Shown: piece after piece, positions 1 through 8,199 of the stretch
Layout: the number at the start of each line of letters is the position of its first letter
Position numbering within the stretch: the first letter of the stretch is position 1
From: Pseudomonadota bacterium
Lineage (GTDB): Bacteria > Pseudomonadota > Gammaproteobacteria > Steroidobacterales > JBCBZW01
Assembly (NCBI GenBank): GCA_039193195.1
Contig: JBCCWS010000005.1
Location: 218,637-252,210, forward strand
Length of the DNA: 33,574 nt
Reading direction: 5' to 3'
Notes under the pieces: generated by a model
The model's input: the letters and a program-made list of their open reading frames with translations, nothing else
Databases searched by the model: none
Told to the model about the DNA's origin: nothing
Program-made: the position numbers and the translations under genes

Positions 1-884
1 CCGCGGCGCTCACCGGTCACCTGCAGGGAGACGCGGGCGGACATGCCCGGCGTGAGCAGTCGGTCGCGATTGTCGAGTTCGAGGAGCACGGGGAAAGCGC
101 GATTGGATGCGTCGGTCACGGGCACGCGGATGCTCACGGCGGCGCGCCAAGGCTCGTTCGGATAGGCGTCGAAGGTGACCTGCGCGCCCGTACCTACAGC
201 GATGCGAGGGTACAGTGCTTGCGGCACATCCACGCGCACGCGCACAACGTCTAACTCCTGCAGTTCCACCACCGTGGCACCAGGTTGCAGCCACTCGCCG
301 GCCTCCGTGCTGCGGGTGGCGACCACGCCCGCGAAGGGCGCCGTGATGCGATGACGCGAGAGCAGGGCTTCGCGTAGTGCGAGGGCGGCCTTGTTGCGCG
401 CGAGCACGGCACCTGCCTGATCCACCTCGGCAACCAGAGACTCGTACTGACTCTCCGCCACGTTGCTCTTGGCCACCAGTTCACGCGTTTCGTCGCGCCG
501 CCGTCCGGCATCCGCCAAGGCGGTCTCAGACTGTGTCACCGTGGCCTGCGCAGCCTGAAGATTGATCAGGGCGATAGTGGCGTCGAGCTGGGCGATGGCG
601 TCACCGGTGGATACCTCATCGCCCACATCCACGGCGATGGACGCGACGTAGCCGGCGAGTTCGGCAGAGACTTGCGAGACTCGGCGAGCCACCACTGTCC
701 CCGTCAGAGGCACTTGCGCAGCGCTGGGGGCAAGCGACACCTCGGCAGCGATAACCGGGGTCGGCAGGCCGGTTTCCGCTTGCGCTGCTGCGCCCGTCGT
801 CCACAGGGCCCCGAGCATGAGGATCGCCCGCGCCACCCCTCGACAACTGCCTTTTTCAGGCGCGTGCTCACTCGTGTGCTGCAT
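1..884 (-). CDS. RND efflux periplasmic adaptor (HlyD/AcrA family), 3' end off the window
   Basis: The minus-strand frame starting at ATG 884 stays open to the left edge, giving about 294 residues. It encodes the periplasmic adaptor that links an inner-membrane RND pump to an outer-membrane channel. Visible in order are an N-terminal signal-type hydrophobic segment ending near AAAQAE, a biotinyl-lipoyl half-motif (ELAGYVASIAVDVGDEVSTG), a coiled-coil hairpin rich in Ala/Glu/Leu, the returning lipoyl half with RITAPFAGVVATRSTEAGEW, and a beta-barrel stretch containing LTPGMSARV. That order is the classic adaptor layout. The C-terminal membrane-proximal end is missing only because the window stops. 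The RND pump gene would be expected further left. No strong Shine-Dalgarno is visible, so the exact start is less certain than the identity. Confidence 0.9.
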   Translation of the reverse strand, partial: MQHTSEHAPEKGSCRGVARAILMLGALWTTGAAAQAETGLPTPVIAAEVSLAPSAAQVPLTGTVVARRVSQVSAELAGYVASIAVDVGDEVSTGDAIAQLDATIALINLQAAQATVTQSETALADAGRRRDETRELVAKSNVAESQYESLVAEVDQAGAVLARNKAALALREALLSRHRITAPFAGVVATRSTEAGEWLQPGATVVELQELDVVRVRVDVPQALYPRIAVGTGAQVTFDAYPNEPWRAAVSIRVPVTDASNRAFPVLLELDNRDRLLTPGMSARVSLQVTGERR

Positions 885-1078
885 AGCGGCGGAGTGTACA
901 CGATGCGCTGCTGGCCCCAGGTCACCGCGCCCCCCTTGGGCGGGTAGCTACAACTGACCACGTTTGCAGCCCTTGTGGGGACACTTTCGACCGCTCGAAG
1001 GGCAGTTCAGGCGCTGTTCAGAAATACACCGCTATCCTGACCCCCAAGCTATCCCAATTGCCCCGCAAGGGAGGGCAA

Positions 1079-2698
1079 ATGCAGAAACCTCAACGACTAC
1101 ATGAGGCGAGCGCCATGCTGTTGGGAGCCCTTACGGCCCTCAGCCCCGTTCTCGCCCAGGAGGTGATCGTCGATCATCCGCCGTCGACCTACGCCGACGA
1201 GCTGGGCACCGTGTGGGTGGACGCTGACGCGCGCGCGCCATCACAGCGCCAGGATGCCCACGATCCGCCCGCCCGCGGCTACTCCTTGACCGAGTTGGAA
1301 TCGCTGATCGGCCCCTACGCCCTGTACCCGGACGATCTGCTCGCCATCGTGCTCCCTGCATCTACCTATCCACTTCAATTGGTAGAGGCCAAGCGCTACC
1401 TGCAGGATCTAGATGCGGGCGTCCAAGGCGATGTTCCTGAGCACTGGGACGATGCCATCGTGGCCCTGTTGAACTACCCCGACGTCCTCGATCTGATGGA
1501 CAGGGATCTCAACGCTACTTGGCGCCTCGGTGATGCGGTGGTCCACCAACGCGAGGACGTCCTCGCCGCTGTGGAGCAGTTCCGCCTGCGCGCCTACGAC
1601 GCGGGCAACCTGCGTTCGGATCAGTATCAGCTGGTCAACGTAGAGGATGACATCATCACTGTGGAGCCTGTGGATGATGAGGTGCTCTACGTGCCGGACT
1701 ACGAACCGGACCAAGTGGTGCTCTACCAGCGCCAACCGCAGCGAGTGTTTCGTTACTACCCGCGCCCGTGCCCGATCTACTACTACCCCTATCCGGCAAG
1801 CTATCGCTTCTCATCGTCGCGCTTTTGGGGCGTAACGAGCTGGTTCAGCATCGGCTGGGGGGCGTCCAGCCTGTTCGTTCATGATCGCTGGCACCTAACC
1901 CACCCCTTCTACGGCTCTCGCTACGCCTCGCCCTTCTACCGCTCGCCGATCGTGGCGTCACCGGTAGTGGTGCAGCCGGTGATCGTGGATCCCGGTGCCA
2001 ACCGTTGGCGGCCGGGACCCCGGTACGGGGATCGGCCGCGGGGGCGCGATCGCGGGCGTGATGTGCGCGATGCGGTACCGCCGCCGTCGCGGGCGATCTC
2101 GCCTGCACCGTCACGCACCGCCAATACGCGTCGCTACAACAGCGGTGCGCGCGATGGCGGTGTGGAGCGCTTCAGCGTGCGCAGTGAGCGCGACCCGGAT
2201 GCAGCGCTGCGCACGGTGCCGAGGACTGCGTCGACGACAACGGCACGAGCTGTGCGTGCGTCGACGACAACGAGCAGGCGTGAGTCGAAGCCACAGACCG
2301 CGCGCACGCCACGTGAGGTGCGGCCGCAGCAGTCGGTGGCACAACGCGATGCGAAGCCGCAGCGCGCCCCGACGAGCGCTCGTGAGCTAACCTGGCTGCG
2401 GTCGATCGCCGTGGAGCGTGATGCGCGGCCGCAGCGCTCGACGCGGGAGGAGGCGCGGTCGACTTCTAGTCGTAGCGCGTCGTCGAGTCGTAGCGCGTCG
2501 TCGAGTCGTGGCGCGTCGTCGAGTCGTAGCAACTCCTCTAGCCGAAGCGCCAGTGCTTCTTCCTCGCGATCGAAGCCGAAGGCGTCGTCCTCGAGTCGGT
2601 CCGCGTCGCGATCAAAGCCTCGCTCGTCCAGTAGCAGTAGTCGTGCTCAGCCCAAGCGATCGACCAGCGCTCAGTCGAAGCACAAGCAACGCCAGTAG
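1079..2698 (+). CDS. DUF3300 family exported protein with Ser/Arg-rich tail
   Basis: This 539-residue protein begins with a signal peptide (basic start, then a hydrophobic run ending in LSPVLAQE). A DUF3300-type domain follows at about residues 50-190, recognisable from LTELESLIGPYALYPDDLLA and the conserved ALLNYPDVLDLM. The centre is rich in Tyr, Pro and aromatic residues. From about residue 300 the sequence becomes a low-complexity basic tail of Arg, Ser, Thr and Lys with repeated SSSRSAS units. I chose ATG 1079 because GGGAGGG lies just upstream; a TTG at 1058 is in frame but lacks that support. The family has no established function. The signal peptide and basic tail suggest an envelope protein that may bind an anionic polymer (inference). 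It is divergent from the efflux adaptor and convergent with the ArsR operon. Confidence 0.85.
   Translation: MQKPQRLHEASAMLLGALTALSPVLAQEVIVDHPPSTYADELGTVWVDADARAPSQRQDAHDPPARGYSLTELESLIGPYALYPDDLLAIVLPASTYPLQLVEAKRYLQDLDAGVQGDVPEHWDDAIVALLNYPDVLDLMDRDLNATWRLGDAVVHQREDVLAAVEQFRLRAYDAGNLRSDQYQLVNVEDDIITVEPVDDEVLYVPDYEPDQVVLYQRQPQRVFRYYPRPCPIYYYPYPASYRFSSSRFWGVTSWFSIGWGASSLFVHDRWHLTHPFYGSRYASPFYRSPIVASPVVVQPVIVDPGANRWRPGPRYGDRPRGRDRGRDVRDAVPPPSRAISPAPSRTANTRRYNSGARDGGVERFSVRSERDPDAALRTVPRTASTTTARAVRASTTTSRRESKPQTARTPREVRPQQSVAQRDAKPQRAPTSARELTWLRSIAVERDARPQRSTREEARSTSSRSASSSRSASSSRGASSSRSNSSSRSASASSSRSKPKASSSSRSASRSKPRSSSSSSRAQPKRSTSAQSKHKQRQ
2468..2533 (+). repeat. 18-bp tandem repeat inside the DUF3300 gene
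   Basis: The unit AGTCGTAGCGCGTCGTCG occurs at 2468-2485 and 2486-2503. A one-base variant follows at 2504-2521 and a partial copy at 2522-2533. Each unit encodes six residues of the Ser/Arg tail, so copy-number change would lengthen or shorten the tail without breaking the frame. Confidence 0.85.
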
Positions 2699-2710
2699 CG
2701 AGGGCCACTG

Positions 2711-2738
2711 CCCGCCGGGATCATGCCCACCCGGCGGG
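2711..2738. terminator. Hairpin between convergent genes, likely bidirectional terminator
   Basis: A perfect 9-bp stem, CCCGCCGGG (2711-2719) with CCCGGCGGG (2730-2738), encloses a 10-base loop. It sits in the 55-bp gap between the stops of the DUF3300 gene and the DUF6958-like gene. There is no strong T tract on either side, so the terminator role is inferred from position and stem strength. Confidence 0.5.
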
Positions 2739-2753
2739 ACTTCCCGCCCAGGT

Positions 2754-3056
2754 TTAGGGACGACGCAGGCGTTGCGGTCGCGACCGCGGCACCTGCACGA
2801 TCTCTCCGCGCGCTTCTAGGTCTTGCTTCACCGAGGTGACGTACCAGCCACGTGATACCTCCGCGGTAAACACTTCGTGATCAAGGTGGGGTTCTATCAA
2901 CGCCTTGAGATCACCAAAGGGGATGCCTTCGTCGTCCTTAGGGATTACGCGCAGCAACGCCGCACGCATGCCATCGTACTTGGCTTTCTCGATGTTCACC
3001 CCCTTCTTGCCTTGGGGGTGCATGGTCATGAAGCGCTCGGCTTTGGTTTCACTCAT
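2754..3056 (-). CDS. DUF6958-like small protein, third gene of the ArsR operon
   Basis: This 100-residue protein has no signal peptide or membrane segment. The pattern of an early HP-x-G-K/R-x-x-x-V segment, a KYDGMRAALLRVIP helix, PHL, and a WYVTSVKQDLEARGEI segment resembles DUF6958 proteins, which have no defined function. The C-terminus is very basic (RSRPQRLRRP). The start ATG 3056 overlaps the stop of the upstream SRPBCC gene as ATGA, so translation is probably coupled. A much longer frame reaching to 3374 exists but would run through the SRPBCC gene, so I rejected it. Family assignment is from memory of the pattern. Confidence 0.75.
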   Translation of the reverse strand: MSETKAERFMTMHPQGKKGVNIEKAKYDGMRAALLRVIPKDDEGIPFGDLKALIEPHLDHEVFTAEVSRGWYVTSVKQDLEARGEIVQVPRSRPQRLRRP

Positions 3057-3559
3057 CGTCGTCTCCTTGAGAATAGGCGCAGGATGCGGACCCAAAGGCC
3101 TTGTTCGCTCTCCATGCAAGCCTGATCGTCCGGCGTGTGGCCGGTCGTGTCGTCGAGTAGGGCGGGCAGTCGTTTGCCGTAGAGCGTGCGATTGCCGATC
3201 TGCAGGATCCGTTGCACCAGGCGCGCCTTGAGGCCGCGGAATCCTGAATGCTCCATGTGCAGACGTGTGCCGTCGCCTTCCGGCGCGAGCCTGAAGCGCA
3301 CGTGAGTGTCGAGGGGGCCGCCGTGCCATGAGAAGGCCAGGGTGTTGGGCGCTTCGAGTTCCAGCACTTCGCAATGCACCACGCCATCGAAGCCCGGCCC
3401 GGGTTCCGTGCGAAAGGTGAAGCGATGTCCCACCACTGGCGCAAAGTCGTTAGGCATCAGCCAGCGCGCGAGGAGCTCCGGCGTGGTCAGGGCACGCCAG
3501 ACGGCCTCAGGCGGATGGGGGTAGAAGCGATCGACGCGGCAGACGCCTCCTGTGCTCAC
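3053..3559 (-). CDS. SRPBCC (AHSA1-like) domain protein
   Basis: This 168-residue protein has the START-like fold signature of the AHSA1 group: VDRFYPHPPEAVWRALTTPE at the N-terminus, then LLARWLMP, a run of beta strands, and a C-terminal helix. Members bind small hydrophobic ligands or act in stress responses and are very often paired with an ArsR regulator, as here. The start GTG 3559 overlaps the ArsR stop as GTGA and the stop overlaps the next ATG as ATGA, so all three genes are likely translated from one message. The frame stays open upstream to 4234, but that part shadows the ArsR gene. After the helix there is a basic RRRR end. Its ligand cannot be read from the sequence. Confidence 0.85.
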   Translation of the reverse strand: MSTGGVCRVDRFYPHPPEAVWRALTTPELLARWLMPNDFAPVVGHRFTFRTEPGPGFDGVVHCEVLELEAPNTLAFSWHGGPLDTHVRFRLAPEGDGTRLHMEHSGFRGLKARLVQRILQIGNRTLYGKRLPALLDDTTGHTPDDQACMESEQGLWVRILRLFSRRRR

Positions 3560-3867
3560 GACGAGGCTTCCTCGTCCAGCACCGCGCCAAGTGCATCCAG
3601 TCGCTCGTTCCAAAAGCGTTCGTAGTGTGCGACCCAATCCGCCACCGATCGAAGCCCTTCGGCTTGCAGCGAGTAGTGTCGCTGTCGCCCCGCCGAGCGT
3701 GCGGCGACTAACCCGGCGTCGCGCAGCACCTTGAGGTGCTTTGAGAGGGCGGGTTGAGTGAAGCAAAAGTGCGCGAGCAGATCGTTGACGGTCCGCTCGC
3801 CCTCGCTCAGAAGGTCGAGGATGGCGCGGCGGTTGGGGTCGGAGACGGCGCGAAACACGGTGTCCAT
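3556..3867 (-). CDS. ArsR family winged-helix transcriptional regulator
   Basis: This 103-residue protein is a typical ArsR/SmtB-fold repressor. It opens with MDTVFRAVSDPNRRAILDLL, followed by the recognition helix region QPALSKHLKVLRDAGLV and the wing GRQRHYSL. There is no CxC or other obvious metal-binding cysteine pair; the one Cys lies in HFCFTQ. It therefore belongs with the non-metal SdpR-like regulators that accompany SRPBCC genes rather than the metal sensors. It is the first gene of a three-gene overlapping operon. An imperfect inverted repeat immediately upstream is a good autoregulatory operator candidate. Confidence 0.92.
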   Translation of the reverse strand: MDTVFRAVSDPNRRAILDLLSEGERTVNDLLAHFCFTQPALSKHLKVLRDAGLVAARSAGRQRHYSLQAEGLRSVADWVAHYERFWNERLDALGAVLDEEASS

Positions 3868-3880
3868 GTCGCGAAGAATA

Positions 3881-3898
3881 TATAACCGGTTGGCTATA
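3881..3898. promoter_or_regulatory. Candidate ArsR operator upstream of the ArsR-SRPBCC operon
   Basis: TATAACC (3881-3887), a 4-base spacer GGTT, and GGCTATA (3892-3898) form an inverted repeat with six of seven positions matching. It lies 14 to 31 bases upstream of the ArsR start, in an unusually AT-rich patch for this window. ArsR regulators usually bind such dyads over their own promoter. Assignment is by position and symmetry. Confidence 0.5.
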
Positions 3899-4019
3899 GG
3901 TCAATAGGCCACGGGCGAACCACTCGAAACATGTGCCGCGAGCGCGGCCCGATCCGGTGCTGTCACCCGCGCCGCGAGGTGCTGCTCGCCAAGGCGAAAC
4001 AGCGAGCTGCGGTGATACC

Positions 4020-5225
4020 ATGGCGCCCTTTATCCATCGCACTCGCAGCTGCCCTGTGCTAACCCTACTGCTCAATGCCCGTCTCGCGACGGCGCCGCCT
4101 TCCGACGCTGTGAGCACGCTGCTGATCGGCGGTGGCAAGGTGTTGTGGTTCGGCACCCATACGCCGCGGCTGGACGATGCGCTCGAAGTGGACGTGGTGG
4201 ATCTGGACGGCGCCCTCACCCTGCCGGGCCTCATCGATGGTCATACGCATATGACCGGCGGTGGTGGCGAGTCCGGGTTCGCCAGCCGCGTACCGCCGGT
4301 GGCCTTGAGCCACTACACCTCCGCGGGCGTAACCTCCGCCGTTGGTCTACTCGGCACGGACGATACCACCCGCGACACCCAGTCCCTGGTGGCGTCTGCT
4401 TACGGTTTGCGCGAGCTCGGTCTCGGCGCCTGGTGTTACACGGGCGGCTATCATGTGCCTCCGGTCACGCTCACGGGCAGCGTGCGTGGGGACATCGTCA
4501 ACGTCGATCCGATCTTGGGCGTGGGCGAACTCGCCCTGAGCGACCACCGCTCGAGCCAGCCGACCTTGGAGGAGCTGCTGCGCGTTGCGAGCGACTGCCA
4601 CGTGGCCGGTCTCATCACGGGCAAGGCCGGCATCTGTCACCTCCATCTTGGGGACGGCCCGCGTGGCCTGTCCATGGTGCGTGAGGCGCTCGCCCTGAGC
4701 GAGTTGCCACCTCGCGTTTTCAACCCCACGCACATCAATCGCCAGGTGGCCTTGTTTGAAGAGGCGCTAATACTCGCGCGAAGCGGCTGCTACGTCGACA
4801 TCACGGCCTATGAACTTGCCGATGGCGACGCCGGCTACGGCGCCGTGGAGGCGATGCAACGCTATCTGGCCAGCGCCGCGCCGGCCGACCGCATCACCAT
4901 CAGCTCCGATGGCGGCGGCTGCCTGCCCCAGTTCGATGCCGACGGCGTGCTGACCCACATGGACATCGGCACACCCGCGACCTTGGCGGGGACGCTGAAG
5001 GCCCTGCTCCAGCACGGCGCCGACCTACAGCGCACGGTGGCCGCCTTTACGGCCAACCCAGCCCGCCTGCTGCGCCTCCCAGGCAAGGGGGTGATCGCCG
5101 AGGGCGCCGATGCGGACCTGGTGGTGCTGGATGCGCAGTACGATATTGACTCGGTGATGCTGGGTGGCGCCTGGCACCGCCGCCACGGCGAGCAGCTCGT
5201 CCGCGGCCCCTTCGAACAGCGATAG
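4020..5225 (+). CDS. iadA: Isoaspartyl (beta-aspartyl) dipeptidase, IadA type
   Basis: This 401-residue cytosolic metal-dependent amidohydrolase should cleave beta-Asp-X dipeptides, here most likely the beta-Asp-Arg released from cyanophycin. The metal-binding HxH is seen in LIDGHTHMTGGGGESG (His75, His77). Later metal-ligand candidates lie in ICHLHLGD and FNPTHINR, and SDGGGCLPQFDADG matches the family's substrate and metal loop. The C-terminus shows the usual amidohydrolase return (NPARLLRLPGKGVIAEGADA). Length is normal for IadA. I use ATG 4020; GTG 4056 would give the family-like start MLTLLLNARL and is a real alternative, while the frame from 3933 looks too long. The gene is 21 bp upstream of cyanophycinase, so the two are probably cotranscribed. 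Confidence 0.9.
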   Translation: MAPFIHRTRSCPVLTLLLNARLATAPPSDAVSTLLIGGGKVLWFGTHTPRLDDALEVDVVDLDGALTLPGLIDGHTHMTGGGGESGFASRVPPVALSHYTSAGVTSAVGLLGTDDTTRDTQSLVASAYGLRELGLGAWCYTGGYHVPPVTLTGSVRGDIVNVDPILGVGELALSDHRSSQPTLEELLRVASDCHVAGLITGKAGICHLHLGDGPRGLSMVREALALSELPPRVFNPTHINRQVALFEEALILARSGCYVDITAYELADGDAGYGAVEAMQRYLASAAPADRITISSDGGGCLPQFDADGVLTHMDIGTPATLAGTLKALLQHGADLQRTVAAFTANPARLLRLPGKGVIAEGADADLVVLDAQYDIDSVMLGGAWHRRHGEQLVRGPFEQR

Positions 5226-5246
5226 CAACGAGGATCTCAGACACCG

Positions 5247-6068
5247 ATGCCCCCGGCGAAGAGCGTAGAGAACACCGAACGCGGTCTGATCATCCCTATC
5301 GGCGGCGCGGAGGAGAAGCTGCAGGACCCGAAGATCCTGGATCGCTTCGTGGAGGAGTGTGGCGGCGGCAACGCGCGCATCGCGATCATCCCCACGGCCT
5401 CGGAGCTCGAGGATACGGGCCGCAACTACGAGAAGCTATTTCGACGATTAGGTATTCCCCACGCGCAGGTGCTCAAGTTCGAGACCCGCGCAGAGTGCAC
5501 CGATGGTGCCGATCTCGAGTACATCGAGCGCGCCGACGGTGTGTTCATGACCGGTGGCAACCAGCTTCGCCTGTCAACCACGCTAGGTGGCACGGAGGTG
5601 GCACGGCTCATCCGCCGCCGCAACGCTGAAGGCATGCACGTGGCCGGCACCTCGGCAGGGGCTGCCTTCATGCCTGAGCACATGATCGCCGGCGGCTACG
5701 AAGGCTCGACGCCCATGCCGGATATGGTCACTCTGGCACCGGGCCTTGGCCTTACCAACGCCTTCATGATCGATCAGCACTTCCGTCAGCGGGATCGCCT
5801 GGGACGCCTGCTCACGGCGCTGGCCTACAACCCCTTCGTGGTTGGCATCGGTCTCGATGAGGACACGGCCGCGTTCATTCGCCCCGGCGACTCGCTGGAG
5901 GTGGTCGGTAGCGGTGGCATCACCATCGTCGACCCTACCGAGCTCAGCCACTCCTCCATGGACAGTGCGCGCCGTGGCGAGCCCGTGAGCCTGATCAACG
6001 TGCGCTTGCATATCCTCGTGCACGGGGGACGCTTCGACATCTCGACGCGCGAGGCGCATCCGGAGTAG
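5247..6068 (+). CDS. cphB: Cyanophycinase
   Basis: This 273-residue peptidase S51-type enzyme degrades cyanophycin to beta-Asp-Arg dipeptides in the cytosol. The nucleophile elbow GTSAGAAFM places the catalytic Ser at residue 136. Family signatures GLIIPIGGAEEK near the N-terminus, ADGVFMTGGNQLRL, and DQHFRQRDRLGRL are all present. Length matches the intracellular CphB form, and there is no signal peptide, unlike secreted CphE-type enzymes. It follows the isoaspartyl dipeptidase by 21 bp, which gives the two consecutive steps of polymer breakdown. A weak GAGG lies about 14 bases before the ATG. Confidence 0.95.
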   Translation: MPPAKSVENTERGLIIPIGGAEEKLQDPKILDRFVEECGGGNARIAIIPTASELEDTGRNYEKLFRRLGIPHAQVLKFETRAECTDGADLEYIERADGVFMTGGNQLRLSTTLGGTEVARLIRRRNAEGMHVAGTSAGAAFMPEHMIAGGYEGSTPMPDMVTLAPGLGLTNAFMIDQHFRQRDRLGRLLTALAYNPFVVGIGLDEDTAAFIRPGDSLEVVGSGGITIVDPTELSHSSMDSARRGEPVSLINVRLHILVHGGRFDISTREAHPE

Positions 6069-6076
6069 CTCCCCGT

Positions 6077-6104
6077 CGGCCACCCTGGCTGGCGATGGTG
6101 GCCG
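6077..6104 (+). terminator. Hairpin after cyanophycinase, possible terminator
   Basis: CGGCCACC (6077-6084) and GGTGGCCG (6097-6104) form a perfect 8-bp stem with a 12-base loop, 8 bases after the cphB stop. There is no T run after it, so termination is only suggested. Confidence 0.35.
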
Positions 6105-6267
6105 GGGCCGCGGCGCCGGTTAGGTCCGCCCCGGCGAACCGTGCACCAGTTCGCGGTTACCGGCATCGGCGGCGCGCTCACTTGCGGAAACGAGTCATGC
6201 GCCCGGGTGTGGGCCCTGGGCTCGCGTACGGTGAGAGAATCGACCGCTGCAACCGTGATACCGGGTC

Positions 6268-7458
6268 ATGACGGCTACGGCTGACGAATACAACGCGATC
6301 CCCGCCGCCGAGGAGCTCGAGCGTCGGCTTCTGCAGATCATGTTCAAGCACACGCCCACGGCCAGCGTGGGTGCCCTGCTGGTGTTTCTGATCGATCTGT
6401 ACCTGTATCGCGAGGCCCTACCGGGCGCGATGCTGACGGTCTGGGGGGCGCTCTTCGCCGCGGCCTTCGTCGCTCGGTTCGCAGTCTACGGGCTGTACCT
6501 GCACTCGCCGGATCGCTTCGCCCCCACGACCTTTCGCTGGCTGTTCACTGGGTGCGTGGCCCTGCACGGCATCGCCTGGATGCCCTTGATCCACGGCGCC
6601 TTAACCTTGGACGACGCCTCGATGCACATCTACGCGGTGCTGTCGGTGACGGGAATGGCCGGTGCCTCCCTGGGATCGATGGCCGCATGGCGCAGCATGT
6701 TTGCTGCCTTCGTAGCGCCATTCGCCTTCGCCACCCTCAGCACGGTGGACATCGCATCTGGCCAATGGGCCGGTCCCCTCGCCCTATGGACGGTGTTCTT
6801 CGGCTTCATCTTTATGTGTTCTCGGGTGGTCAATACCACGCTCGTGGACGCTGTGCGCTCGCGCCTGCGCAACGAGGAATTGGCCAACGAGCTGCGTCGG
6901 CTGGCCGAGCGGGACCCGCTGACCGGTCTGTTCAATCGCCGGCGCCTGGAAGATGAGCTGGAGTCGGCCTGGATCGCCGCCGAGCGGCGGGATCGTCGGG
7001 TGGGCGTGCTCATCGGCGACGTCGACTACTTCAAGGCCTACAACGACACGCTCGGACACCAGGCGGGTGATGACTGCCTACAGCAGGTCGCGAAGGTGCT
7101 CCAGGAGCTGTATCGGCGAGGGGAGGGCGTGCCCGCGCGCCTGGGCGGCGAGGAGTTCGTCGTCTTACTGCGCGAAGTACAGAGCGATGCGCACCTGAAG
7201 ACCGTCGCGGAGCGCATTCGACAGGGCCTAGAAGCCGAAAAACTCACCCACCCTGCCTCGCCCTTGAGCCCCCATGTGACGATGAGCGTTGGCGCGGCCA
7301 CCGCAGCCCCTCGCGATGAGCACGCCTCCATGTCGATGTTGCTGGAGCTCGCCGACCAGGCGCTCTACCGCGCCAAGCAAGCCGGTCGCAACCAGACAAT
7401 GCTCATTCCAACCGTGTCCGGCGAGTCCTCCGAGGAGCGGCCCGCGGCGAGCGCCTAG
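6268..7458 (+). CDS. Membrane-bound GGDEF diguanylate cyclase
   Basis: This 396-residue protein has five to six hydrophobic helices at about residues 25-190, forming a membrane sensor of no family I can name. A short coiled linker (RNEELANELRRLAERDPLTG) leads into a complete GGDEF domain. The active-site loop is GGEEF at about residues 293-297, which is an active variant, so synthesis of cyclic di-GMP from two GTP is expected. The RxxD inhibitory site that would lie five residues earlier reads RGEG, so product feedback is probably lost. The gene lies inside the cyanophycin cluster between cphB and the pilin gene, on the same strand but with gaps of about 200 and 180 bp, so it may have its own promoter. 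Confidence 0.9.
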   Translation: MTATADEYNAIPAAEELERRLLQIMFKHTPTASVGALLVFLIDLYLYREALPGAMLTVWGALFAAAFVARFAVYGLYLHSPDRFAPTTFRWLFTGCVALHGIAWMPLIHGALTLDDASMHIYAVLSVTGMAGASLGSMAAWRSMFAAFVAPFAFATLSTVDIASGQWAGPLALWTVFFGFIFMCSRVVNTTLVDAVRSRLRNEELANELRRLAERDPLTGLFNRRRLEDELESAWIAAERRDRRVGVLIGDVDYFKAYNDTLGHQAGDDCLQQVAKVLQELYRRGEGVPARLGGEEFVVLLREVQSDAHLKTVAERIRQGLEAEKLTHPASPLSPHVTMSVGAATAAPRDEHASMSMLLELADQALYRAKQAGRNQTMLIPTVSGESSEERPAASA

Positions 7459-7639
7459 TGGTGGAGGCTAGGCCCTCTCGGCCTTCGATCGCATAGGCGA
7501 AACGAGGGCAGCGCGATCGCCGCAGTCCGGGCGCCGGGGAGCGAACTTGTGACGCGCTTCACACTTTGGAGATTCCACCTCCGCAAATCGCTGGAACGAC
7601 TAGTGTGGCCCCGCCTGTCCGGGTGCTACCGTTCGTCCG

Positions 7640-8095
7640 ATGCGCTCCACACTGGAAAATGGATTCACCTTGTTGGAGCTGATGATCGTCGTGGCGATCG
7701 TCGGCATCCTCGCGTCCATCGCGATTCCCGCCTACCTGGACTACGCCGTGCGCGCCAAGGTCACGGACGGCGTGCTCGCCGCGGCTTCGGCGAAGAACGT
7801 GATCGGTGAGTACTACTCGGTGTTCGCCGAGCTGCCCCCAGGCGGTGACAACGAGGGCGCTGGCCTGCGCGCCGAGAGTGAGAGCCCCTACATCGAGTCC
7901 ATCGATTGGCACCCGGACCAGCGCATCGAGATCGAGTTCGACGAGGCCGCCCTAGGCATCGGCGGGCAGCTCGAGCTGGGCCTGCAACCGGTGCCCTCCG
8001 GCAGCGCCATGCGCTGGCAGTGCGGCCAGGACGGCAATACCTCGGAGCAGAACATCAAGTTCGTGCCGGCCGAATGCCGCAGCGTCGTCTTCTAG
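7640..8095 (+). CDS. Type IV pilin-like protein
   Basis: This 151-residue protein carries a textbook prepilin leader: a short charged leader ending in Gly, then FTLLELMIVVAIVGILASIA, with the conserved Glu5 of mature pilin. PilD-type cleavage before Phe would leave a hydrophobic assembly helix followed by a small globular head. A C-terminal cysteine pair (WQCGQD ... AECRSVVF) can form the D-loop disulfide typical of type IVa pilins. No pilus assembly genes are adjacent, so it is an orphan pilin here. The 181-bp upstream region shows no convincing sigma-54 site. The next gene is cphA, 104 bp downstream on the same strand. Confidence 0.92.
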   Translation: MRSTLENGFTLLELMIVVAIVGILASIAIPAYLDYAVRAKVTDGVLAAASAKNVIGEYYSVFAELPPGGDNEGAGLRAESESPYIESIDWHPDQRIEIEFDEAALGIGGQLELGLQPVPSGSAMRWQCGQDGNTSEQNIKFVPAECRSVVF

Positions 8096-8199
8096 GCCCC
8101 ACACCCCTTGGCCGACCCTAAGCGGCCCCTTGCATCCGCGCCGGCCCCCGCGCCTATCATGGTGAGCTCGAAGTCCCGGCCCACCAACGGAAGGTACCC

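Noticed and set aside
2134-2532. Minus-strand frame with RLDDALRLDDA repeats
   Set aside because: The repeats are only the complement of the 18-bp tandem repeat that encodes the Ser/Arg tail of the DUF3300 protein.
3560-4234. Upstream extension of the SRPBCC frame on the minus strand
   Set aside because: It runs antiparallel to the dipeptidase start and through the ArsR gene in another frame, with Ser/Arg-rich shadow composition. The GTGA overlap gives a better start.
7585-7615. Possible sigma-54 promoter before the pilin gene
   Set aside because: TGGAACG is present, but no GC element lies at the required distance from the GG.
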